This document shows positions 1-9,700 of a DNA stretch of 64,000 nucleotides, piece after piece (position 1 is the first letter of the stretch; each line of letters begins with the position of its first letter). Source of the DNA: Neocallimastix lanati (nom. inval.) (lineage: Eukaryota > Neocallimastigomycota > Neocallimastigomycetes > Neocallimastigales > Neocallimastigaceae); NCBI GenBank assembly GCA_016946835.1, contig JACVTC010000092.1, positions 1 through 64,000 on the forward strand. The letters are read 5' to 3'. Under the pieces are notes generated by a model. The model saw nothing but the letters and a program-made list of their open reading frames with translations, made no database searches and had not been told where the DNA came from. Both the position numbers and the translations under genes were made by a program.

Positions 1-2227
1 TTGAATTCCTAGGTTACATTTTATCTGGTGATGGTGTATCTACTGACCCAAAGAAAATTAAATCTATAGAAGAGTGGCCAACTCCGAAAAATATTAAAGA
101 AGTACAACGATTTTTAGGCTTATGTAATTACTATAGGAGATTTGTAAAAAATTTTGCAAAAATAGCTAAGCCTCTCCATAATTTAACAAGAAAAAATACA
201 AAATTTATTTGGGATACAAATTGTGGAAATTCATTTAAATTATTAAAAAGTAAATTAACTACTTCTCCAGTACTGCATCACCCAGATGTAACTAAACCAT
301 TCATAGTAGAATGTGATGCAAGTAACTATGCTATAGGTGCTGTTTTATCTCAGAAAGATGAAAATAATAAATTACATCCTGTTGCTTACTTTTCAAGAAG
401 TTTACAAGGCTCCGAAATAAATTATACCATTACAGAAAAAGAGTTATTAGCTATTAGAGATTCGTTTCTTAACTTGGCGACATCTTTTACTTGGTGCAAA
501 ACATAAAATTACTGTCTATACTGACCATAGAAATTTAATCTATACTTTAGGAGGAAAAGTTGGTAATCAAAGACAGCATAGATGGCACTTATTCTTTCAG
601 GAATATGATTTCCAACTTATATATAGACAAGGAACAAAAATGGGAAACCAGATAGTCTTTCAAGAAGACCTGACTATATGAAGAATAACGAAGATATTAA
701 ACCAGAAAATATATTAGATATTAAAAATGTAAAAGAAGTTCCCTGTTTTATAGGAATTATGAGTAATTTACTAGAAAAAAATTATTGATGCTATTAAAGA
801 AGATGCTACTGCTGAAGATATTAAATTATACTTTAGTGAAAACAATGTTAAAAATAATTATGCTTATAAACCATTTAGGAAAATGGAAAGATTTAAAATA
901 AAAGATAATATTATATTATATAACAATTTAATTTATATTCCTGAATCACTTAGATTAGAAATTTTAGAAAAATATCATGAAAAACCCGCTTCTGGACATC
1001 TTGGTATAAGAAGAACTTTAGAACTAATTACAAGAAACTTTTGGTGGCCAAAAATACATGAAGATGTTACAAGTTATGTTAATTCTTGTGAATGTTTGTG
1101 CAAGAAACAAGGTTAATAGACATAGGAAATATGGTCTTTTACAACCTTTAGATACTCCCGATAGACCTTGGAAGTCTATCGAAATTGATTTCCTATGTGG
1201 TCTTCCTTATTCTAAAGGATACACCGTTATTATGGTAGTTGTTGATCGTTTCTCTAAGATGATACATTTAATTCCATTTAAACAAATACCTGATGCCAAA
1301 CAAACTGCCAAAGCTTTCATTACAAATATATTTAAACTACACGGATTGCCTTGTGATTTGTATACAGATAGAGGATCTCAATTTACAAGCGCTCTTTGGA
1401 AAGAAGTAATGGAATATTTAAACATTAAATCAAAAATCGCTACAACTGACCATCATGAAACAGTTGGTCAAGTTGAAAGATGTAATTCTTTTATTGAACA
1501 ATATTTAAGAGCTTACTCAAGATCATATTATCATGATGATTGGATTGAATGGATTCACCTTGCTGAATTTGTTTATAATAACTCCATTAATGAATCTACA
1601 AAAGAAACACCCTTCTTTATTAATTATGGGTTTCATCCATCTATGGATGAATTTTTCTTATTACCTGATATTGATACTAATAATAAAATTATTAAGGACT
1701 TAAGTATGAACTTTAATCATATTAAAGATGTTTTATTAAGGTCAAAAGAACTATATAAAATACACGCAGATAAAAAGAGAATGCCACCTCCAATATTTAA
1801 AGAAAATGATTTAGTTTGGATACAAGCTCCTCCATCACTAATATCGAAGATAGTTCAAAGTTAGCTCCTTGTAAATATGGACCATATAAAGTAATAGATG
1901 TTCTGAATAATCATAATTATAAAATAGATATTAAAAGGTCACCTTTTCCAAAACATCATCCTATATTCCATGTTTCGGAGTTAGAACCTTTTATTCCAAC
2001 GCCTCAAAAGTTTTTAAAAAGAAGAACTCATGATGAATCTGTTAATGATATAATTGAAATCTCAGGATTTAGAACTAATTATAAAAAGGAATCAATATGA
2101 ATACAGAATCAGGTATAAATATAGAACTGCTTACAATTGGGTTCCTTCAGACGAAGTTGAAAATAACCCCCGAAATCAAAATATTTATTTACAATATTTA
2201 CAAATGGAAGAAAACCTATTTCAATAG
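1..2227 (+). pseudogene. Ty3/gypsy chromovirus pol, 3' half, decayed by frameshifts
   Basis: This is the 3' part of a Ty3/gypsy polyprotein cut by the window edge. In order it shows the RT end (FLGYILS, then the YYRRF thumb region), RNase H (VECDAS near 310, YTDHRNL near 520), the integrase zinc finger (HLGIRRTLELI near 990, Cys pair near 1090), the integrase core (EIDF near 1180, YTDRGSQF near 1360, GQVER near 1475), a GPY-like C-terminus (near 1880) and a chromodomain-like tail (YRIRYK, YNWVPSDEVEN) in another frame to 2227. The reading frame changes at about 470, 640, 781, 1100, 1850 and 2096, mostly in A-runs, so it cannot encode one protein. The chromodomain-like end places it with chromoviruses, unlike elements A-C in this window. 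Confidence 0.88.
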
Positions 2228-2259
2228 CTTATAACTAAAATGATAATAATAATAATATT

Positions 2260-2295
<36 letters not shown>

Positions 2296-2836
2296 GAAAT
2301 TTTATTTTTATTAATTTGTTTTTAAATTTTATTTTATTATTATCAATTTTTCAGTCAAATTTCAATTTCAAAATTTCGAAATTTTCAAAATTTTCAAAAT
2401 TCAAAAACATAGCTATGTTACACTTACATCTATCAATTTATAATCTAATTTTATTCATAAATTCATTAATTATTATAATTTTCAATTTTTAAAGTTAATG
2501 CATAAAATTAAAAAGTTAATTGAAATTAAAATTTCAAAATTTCAATTTCAAAAATTTTTAATCAAAAACATTTAAAAATGGTACCATCATATTCTTAAAC
2601 ATCAATTTTCATAATAAAATTTTAATTTTATTAAATTTTAGAGATTTCAAAATTTCAATGAAATGGCCACTTATAAAGGGTTTCCTTTAAAAATTTAAAA
2701 GGACTCAAGTGACCTTCCTCTTTCATAAATTAAAAATTTTTAATTTAAGAAATTCCAAAAAATTTTTTAACAAAAATTTAATCCTCCTTATCGTTACACA
2801 AAAATCGTCTTGAATCCGATTTTTATGGGAGGGCAT
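2228..2836. other. 3' untranslated part of the chromovirus remnant
   Basis: No gene is visible. The stretch holds a poly-A run (about 2263-2291), many interleaved AAATTTCAAAATTTCAA-type repeats, and at its end a purine tract (GGGAGGG, about 2828-2833) directly before the LTR. The last is consistent with the plus-strand primer (polypurine tract) of the element. Confidence 0.6.
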
Positions 2837-3051
2837 TGTTGAAATTATAACTGAATTGAAATCTCAATTTCAGTTATTTACATTTCAATAGTTAACAAAT
2901 ATTATTTATTTAATTATAAATAATATATATATTTAAATAATTAATAATTAATATAAATTCTTATTTAATATTTAAGGAATTATCTTAGGCCTAATAATTC
3001 TGAGAATATTAGTAAATAAGATTTATATTAATAATTTCAATTATCTACATA

Positions 3052-3059
3052 TGACGTCA
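3052..3059. promoter_or_regulatory. CRE-type palindrome in LTR U3
   Basis: TGACGTCA is the classical ATF/CREB-type bZIP site. It stands out in nearly pure A/T and lies about 225 bp upstream of a TATA box in the same LTR. Use as a promoter element is inferred. Confidence 0.45.
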
Positions 3060-3284
3060 CATGTATTTATTTATATTATGTTTATATATATGTTTACATC
3101 ATATATATTAACTACTATTTTTAATTATTCAAATTAATTATATAATTATAAATTAAATTTATTTAGTTATATTAAATATTTTAAACATATCGATATTGTT
3201 ATTATCTTAATATTTTATTAATATTCATATTACTATATTATTAATATCTTATAATTAAATATTATTATTATGTAACTTACAAAG

Positions 3285-3292
3285 TATAAAAG
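3285..3292 (+). promoter_or_regulatory. TATA box in chromovirus LTR
   Basis: TATAAAAG sits in a locally less A/T-pure stretch of the LTR, downstream of the TGACGTCA site. TATA-like strings are common in such DNA, so support is mostly positional. Confidence 0.4.
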
Positions 3293-3572
3293 AAAGATGT
3301 AAAAATCTATCTTTTATGTTCTTTGTAAGGTTATTGTACTTACAATAATTATATACTAATAATTCAATAAATAAATATTTTCATAAATCCTTCAAAGAAA
3401 TTATTATTTAAAATATTCTTAGATATTAAGTGTTTAAATAACTTAACTATTTATCTTATATTATTTTTATATTATTATTAATTAATTATTGTTGGATTAT
3501 TAATATATAATTCAACATATTAACCTAGTAACGTTATTAATCATAAAACTATTTTATATCTTAATTTTAACA

Positions 3573-4021
3573 TATTTCTAATACATTATGTGTACATTAT
3601 TATTTTTGTACTTTAATAAATTTTTAAATCCAAAGATCAAAATTAAATCAAAAATTATATTAAACTTTATATTTTTATATTAAATCTTATATTAATAGTA
3701 ATATTTTTATATATTTAAAACTTATATTAGCAATATTAATAATGAGTCTTATTTTTTTTTATATTAATAATGAAAATTTGTATTAATAATATTTTTATAT
3801 ATTGATAATTAAAAATTTATATATTATATTTTAACTTTTATTATAAAATTTTATATCGAAATGTTTTATTTTATATTGAAAAATATTTTATTTTATTAAA
3901 AACCTTTATATTAGAATAGTATTTTTATTTTTATTTGAATATTTTAACAGATTGTAATAAAAATTATAGCCAATTAAATAAATTCTTATTAGTAATATTT
4001 TAGATATTTTTAAATAAATAA

Positions 4022-4073
<52 letters not shown>

Positions 4074-4393
4074 TTTTATTAATATTATAAATGTATTTTA
4101 TTTATATTGTTATAATTAAATTTTATATAATTAATTATAAAATCAATTTAAATTTAATAGTTTTTAAAAAAAAAAAAAAATAAATAAAATGTAATTTAGT
4201 GGCAAGAACAACTTTTATGCCTTGAAAAAAAGTATAAATAGTTGTAAATTTTGCTACTAATTTTTAAAGATCATCAAATAAAATAAAATAAAATAAAATA
4301 AAATAAAATAAATTTATAAATAAAAATAATAAATAAAAAAATAAAATTTGTGTTTCTTACTTTATTTTTATTTAATTCTCTAAAACCTTAACA
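3573..4393 (+). repeat. 5' LTR of element A, left end missing
   Basis: It matches 10838-11663 almost base for base, including a poly-A run of about 50 (from 4023), a second A-run near 4166-4180, an AAAAT repeat near 4275-4311 and the end CCTTAACA. A TATAAATA box is at 4233-4240, inside a long potential hairpin (TTAGTGGCAA at 4196 with TTGCTACTAA at 4251). The first 46 bp seen in the 3' copy are absent. Confidence 0.85.
4233..4240 (+). promoter_or_regulatory. TATA box in LTR of element A
   Basis: TATAAATA lies within the LTR, repeated at 11503-11510 in the 3' LTR. It sits in the loop of an imperfect hairpin conserved between both LTR copies. Confidence 0.4.
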
Positions 4394-4399
4394 TTTATA

Positions 4400-4416
4400 T
4401 GGTGGAGATATCGGGG
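4400..4416 (+). promoter_or_regulatory. Primer binding site, element A
   Basis: TGGTGGAGATATCGGGG begins 6 bp after the LTR end. It starts with TGG, the complement of a tRNA CCA end, and the same 17-mer occurs after the 5' LTR of element C (56699). The complement would be a tRNA 3' end reading CCCCGATATCTCCACCA. The tRNA identity cannot be told from this window. Confidence 0.75.
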
Positions 4417-5869
4417 AATTAAATAGAAATAATAGTAAATAACATAGATTTTTTTTTTAATTTTTTTATTTTATATTGATAAACAAGTAAGTCGTTAATC
4501 CTTTGATTAACCTATGGCGCTTGTTTGATATATATATAAAAAAAAAAATTTTTTTTAAATAAGTAAAATTAAGATTCTAAAAAAACAAATTTTGTAAAAT
4601 TATAACAAGGAGCGGATAGAGCTCATACACAGTGTATTCTCAGATAGCAACAAATTAACTCTATTCATAGTAGGTTATTGAATAGTAGTTAATTTGGAGA
4701 TTAATTGGAAAGTAGACGAAGGTATTTGGTTACCGACCCGGTAATAATAGTTCAGCCTTCAACGTTTTCAACACACGAAGGTGCGGGTACTTTCCAAGCA
4801 CTGGCGAATAAGGAGCTTACGTCACCGAAGGCGTAAGATTGTTTTTTTTATATATATTTTTTTTTACTTTTCTTTGTGCTAGTTATAAGGCACTTTATTA
4901 TATAAAGTATCAGACTTTGGCTAACTTCGCCATTTAAATTTTTTTTATTTTTTTTTTTTATTACTGATACTTTATTTGTTTAATAATTCCTGTAAAAGAA
5001 TCTTAATTTACTTTGAAAATATTGTGTTTTTAGTTAATTTTTATTAGTTAATAAAAATATTATTGAATACTTTTAAAATTTTTTTTTATTCCGTACATAG
5101 ATTATCGGATTAAGTTTATCCTACATAGTAATTGGGCTAGTGGGCTCTGAACTGCTATATTTTATATTGAATATAGTAATCGTGGCACACGCGTGGCATG
5201 ACACCATTAGGTAAGCTGCACGTCAGACAGTGTGTACTATCAGATTGTACGACAATAAAGATTATTTTTTTTTTGTATTTAATAATTATAATTAATTAAT
5301 AATTTTATTAGCTATAACAATACAATATTTATCGTTTAAAAAGAAAAATTTTTGAAAGGTGAAAATAACAAATAAAACTTTGCTTCTAAATTTATTACTA
5401 CAAATATACTAAATTACAAAATTCAAGTGGTCGATAAAGATTTCGAGCTTGAAAAATATTCTATTAAGTTGTCGATAAAGATTTCGAACTTAAAATTATT
5501 CTATTAAGTTGTCGATAAAGATTTCGAACTTAAAATTATTCTATTGAGTTGTCGATAAAGATTTCGAACTTAAAAATTATTCTATCGAGTTGTCGATAAA
5601 GATTTCGAACTTAAAAATTATTCTTAATAAAGTAGTCGAAAAGAACCTCGTGCTTTATAATTTCTACTAAGTTGTCGATAAAGATTTCGAGCTTATATCT
5701 ACTAAAGAAAGCAAATAAAATTATTATTTTCAAAAGTTACTAAAATATATTGTTTTAAAAATTGATTCGATATTAAATTACCTATTAAATTATATTTTTA
5801 AAGTTGTATTTCCAAATTTATTCTTATTTAATCACCTCATTAATATACAACAAGAAATATTTAAACAAA
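4417..5869 (+). other. Long structured leader of element A
   Basis: No coding frame is visible in this 1.45-kb leader. Unlike the flanking DNA it contains G/C-rich islands that fold: a 17-bp imperfect stem at 4651-4696 (CAAATTAACT with AGTTAATTTG, inner CTATTCA with TGAATAG), a CTTACG/CGTAAG hairpin at 4816-4837, a CTATATT/AATATAG stem near 5155-5180, and the tandem hairpins at 5424-5697. Poly-T stretches separate the islands. Roles in packaging, reverse transcription or translation are inferred. Confidence 0.7.
5424..5697 (+). repeat. Seven tandem leader hairpins with TCGA-N8-TCGA cores
   Basis: Seven units of about 41 bp each carry an outer stem such as AAGTT/AACTT, a short bulge, and a core TCGA, eight bases, TCGA. 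The unit at about 5629 keeps the fold with a different stem (TAAAG/CTTTA), i.e. compensatory change. The first and last units use AGCTT on the 3' side. Related hairpins lie in the leader of element C (57693-57790). Confidence 0.8.
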
Positions 5870-6775
5870 ATGTCCAAGGAAACAACTTTGAGCTTTAAAG
5901 AATTGAAAAAAGAATTAAGAGATATTGTGAAACTTAGCAAGGACAATTTAGATATTAAGTCCTGGGCTACTGAATTAAAACTTTGGATCAAGATACAAGG
6001 TATTACAGATCCAGAAACAATATTTAATGCTTGTTTACTTACCAGCTCTGGTGAAGTACAACGCGTTATTGAAGATTTGGGAGAAGATAGTGATGATGAA
6101 AGTGATGATTCATCAGATGAAGAAGAAGATGATGAAGAAGAAAATGTTGATGATGATAAATTTCCTTCTCTTGAAAAAATTATTTCAAGTCTTGAAAATT
6201 TTTACGGTATTAAAGAAGACCAAAATTTACTTCTTAAAGAACTTCGTGCAATGCGAATTAAAAGAAACGAAAAGATTAAAGACTTTAATGTAAGATATAG
6301 AACTTTGTACACTAAACTTGATAAAAAGAGAAGAAAGCGCATTGGTGTACTAGATTATATTGATTCTATTCAAAATAATTATGAAGCCTGGAAGAAATTA
6401 TCCCTTAAAGATGATATAAGTATGGAGAAAGCTTTCAAAATTGCCGAGAAAGTAGATAGACTTTCTGTAAGGAACAATAATATTAATACCTATAATGTTA
6501 ATAATTCCCAGCATAATCAAAATAATCAAAACAGTACTACTTCAAGACTTTATCCTAAAAGAAGAAACGAAACTTTCCAAACAAGTCAAACAAATAATAA
6601 ACTGAAACCTCAAGATATTATAGAAGAATCAACCCAGAAAATGAGAAATTTATCTGTTAAAACTTGTTTCTTCTGTAAGGAAGAAGGTCATTACTCATAC
6701 TATTGCCCTCAATTAAATAAGATTATGGAAAAAAATAAAAAAGAAATATATTCCAAAAAGTCTTTAAACTTCTAA
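5870..6775 (+). CDS. gag: Gag polyprotein of element A
   Basis: This encodes a capsid/nucleocapsid precursor of about 301 aa. I chose ATG 5870 because homology to the Gags of elements B and C starts there (F-K-E-L-K-K-E-L-R-D-I); the open frame upstream starts only at a TTG. Conserved blocks are LDIKSWATELKLWI near residue 25, an Asp/Glu-rich tract encoded near 6090-6155, EDQNLLLKELRAMRIKRNE near the middle, and one CCHC zinc knuckle near the end (CFFCKEEGHYSYYC). It stops at 6773-6775 immediately after a slippery heptamer that leads into pol. Function is assembly of the cytoplasmic particle and RNA packaging, from family knowledge. Confidence 0.9.
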   Translation: MSKETTLSFKELKKELRDIVKLSKDNLDIKSWATELKLWIKIQGITDPETIFNACLLTSSGEVQRVIEDLGEDSDDESDDSSDEEEDDEEENVDDDKFPSLEKIISSLENFYGIKEDQNLLLKELRAMRIKRNEKIKDFNVRYRTLYTKLDKKRRKRIGVLDYIDSIQNNYEAWKKLSLKDDISMEKAFKIAEKVDRLSVRNNNINTYNVNNSQHNQNNQNSTTSRLYPKRRNETFQTSQTNNKLKPQDIIEESTQKMRNLSVKTCFFCKEEGHYSYYCPQLNKIMEKNKKEIYSKKSLNF

Positions 6776-6795
6776 ATGGGAGCAGAAGCACTCCC
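6763..6795 (+). promoter_or_regulatory. -1 ribosomal frameshift signal, element A
   Basis: TTTAAAC at 6763-6769 is in the right phase of the gag frame (T TTA AAC) for tandem slippage. An 8-nt spacer containing the gag stop is followed by the hairpin GGGAG (6778-6782), an 8-nt loop and CTCCC (6791-6795). The same layout occurs at the gag ends of elements B and C. Confidence 0.85.
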
Positions 6796-9700
6796 AATGA
6801 CAAAACAATAGCTTCATTAAATAATTTACAAAATAATACTTTTACCAAGAATACCCCAATTGATAATAATTCCTTTAATAAAGAATCTGAAGAATCTGAT
6901 TTTAGTGACACAACTGAAAGTGAGGATAATATCATTATAAATGCTATAAAAAGAAAAATGAATGATAATAACAGCGAAAAGGAAGAAAATAATTCCAAGA
7001 AAGTACATAAAAGTTTAAAAGATAATCCACGTCCTTTCGCAACTCCTGCTTTAAGAAAGAAGAAAGAAAATGAGCTACATAATAAACCAAATAAAGTTTA
7101 TAAAAATCAAATACTTCCTTCAATTTTAACTCAACCAAATATTAACAAAGAAAAACAAAAAGAAAAGGAATTAAGAAATATAACAAGAGTAAGAGAAAGT
7201 AAAGAAGAAAACAACAATTATTCATCAAAAGGAAAGAAAAAAGTTGAATCTGAAGATATACTTGTAATCGATAATGAAATAGAAGATATAGAAATGAATA
7301 AAGATAATCAACAAAATAAAACTAATACTTTGGAAAAATTAATTTCAACAAAAACTAAAGAAACTAATAATGAAAATACTCAGTTAGTAAAAAGGAATAT
7401 CAAAATGATGAATAATAAAGAACCTTACAATATTATGGATGATTTAAATAATCTTAAATCCAGTATTACGATAGGTCAACTCTTGAATGCATGTCCGAAA
7501 ATTCGTTCACAATTAACTCAAGGTTTAAAGTTAGAAAAATCTAAAATAATTGGAACTGTAGACAATGTAATAGCACGAACTTTATTAGTGAATAACTATG
7601 ATCATAGCTACATAAGTAAAAGTAATGAAGTAGCCGAAGAAGACTTAGCAATGGTTGATGCAAGTGTTGACGGAGTACTAGGAAAACTTTTAATTGATTC
7701 TTGTAGTAACCTAAGCATCGTTACTAAGCAGTATTTTGATAAATTACCTGGTGAATATGAAACAGTTGGAAAAAGTCGTGGAAGAATCCAACTAGCAACA
7801 CAAGATGAAGAATACTCGGAAGGAATTATTGTTCGATTACCAGTAAAAATTAATAATTATGAATTTAATGCGGACTTTAGAATTATTGAGAAAGAAGACT
7901 CTTTTTATGATATGTTAATAAACTTTAAAACTCAAATCGATCATTGTTTATTTATTCATCCGACCTTAAACAGTTTATGTAAACTTTTGTCAGAAAGTGA
8001 ATACGAAGAAATAGCTAAAATAAATAATCAATATTATGATGAAGAAAGTAAAATTTGCACTATTAGAAAAGTTAAAGAAACGAATAATGAAAAGGAAATT
8101 ATAAAGGAATTAACTCCAATGGAATTTATTGAGAGTGATGAATTTTTAAGTACCTTAAATAAAGATTATAAAGAACAAATTATTAAAATTCTCAAAGAAA
8201 TGATTGACATAGTTGCCACTTCAACAGAAGAACTAACTCCTTCTAAACTTTCACCACATAAGATCCGTTTGAAAGCAAATGCAAAGCCAGTAAAATTAAG
8301 AAGTTATAGGTTAACTAAATTAAAATCAGATATCTTAAAAGAAGAACTTACAAAGCTTATTAAGAAAGGATTGATAGAACCATCCTGTTCAGAATGGTCA
8401 TCTCCAGTAGTACTCATTCTAAAACACAATGGAAAGTGGCGCTTGTGTATTGACTACCGAAAAGTCAATGATATGACAGAAAAAGATTCTTATTCAGTTC
8501 CATATATAGATGAAATTTTTGATAGTCTCGGAGGATCTAAAATATTTACAACTCTTGATTTATTTTCTGGTTTTCACCAAATCTTAATGGATGAAGAAAG
8601 CGTTGAAGTAACCACTTTCACTACTAAGTTTGGAAATTATCAATTTAAGGTTATGCCTTTTGGACTTACTGGAGCTCCCTCAACCTTCCAAAGAGAAATG
8701 AATAAAATTTTATTCCCTTTTATTGGTGAATTTGTTTATGTATTTATTGATGATGTTTTGATCTATTCAAAAAGTATCGAAGAACATTTAATTCATATTA
8801 AACAAGTATTAGAAGTATTTAAAGAAAACAAGTTAAAAATTAATATTGAAAAGTGCCATTTTCTTCAAACTGAAGTTGATGTATTAGGTCACAAACTTAC
8901 TACTAAAGGATTAAGTCCCATGGAAAGTAAAATAACAGCTATTAAGAAGTGGGAAGCCCCTTCATCAATTCATGAATTAAGATCATTTCTAGGAGCAATA
9001 GGGTATTATCGTGACTTTATCCCTAAATATGCTCAAATTACCTCACCTTTATGTAAATTATTGAAAAAGAATACTAAATATGAATGGAATAAAGAACAAC
9101 AAGAAAGCTTTGAACTCCTAAAAGAAAAATTAATCAATGCACCTATTCTAAAATTTCCGTCATTTGACAAACCTTTTATCATTAGAACTGATGCTTCGTA
9201 TAATGGAATTGGTGGAGTTCTTTTACAAAAAGAAGAAGAAACCGGTAAGGAGCATCCAATACACTTTATAAGTAGAAGTTTGAAGAAAACTGAAAAGAAT
9301 TATGGTATCACAGATTTGGAAGGAACAGCTTTATTTTACTGTATGACTAAATTTAAATCTTATATTGAAGGAAATCCATTACCTACAACTATTTACACAG
9401 ATCATAAACCATTAGTTGGTTTATTTAAGAATAAAGAACCTTTGAATGCAAGGCAAACAAGATGGTGTCTAACCGCTAGTATGCTTGGAATTAATATAAA
9501 ATATGAATCAGGCAAAAAGAATGTGTTAGCTGATGCTCTTTCAAGAATGAAAAGTAAGGAAGAGAGAAAGATATTATTAACAAAAATTACTAATGGAAAT
9601 AATGAAGAATTATTATCTAAGGTTATAAAGGAATTTATTAATGAAAAGTTTACTGTTATTGATGGTGAAGATTACTTTATCGACAATGGAAATTATAGAA

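Larger units (their letters stand above)
2837..3517 (+). repeat. 3' LTR of the chromovirus remnant
   Basis: The segment starts TGTTGAA and ends TTCAACA, giving 7-bp terminal inverted repeats of TG..CA type, and follows a purine tract as a 3' LTR should. Length is 681 bp. It contains a TGACGTCA palindrome and a TATAAAAG box in the expected U3 order. No second copy lies in the window because the 5' half of the element is outside it, so the boundaries rest on the inverted ends only. Confidence 0.72.

Noticed and set aside
4022-4070. Poly-A tail of a retroposed mRNA
   Set aside because: The run is inside the LTR of element A and repeated in the 3' LTR, so it belongs to the LTR.
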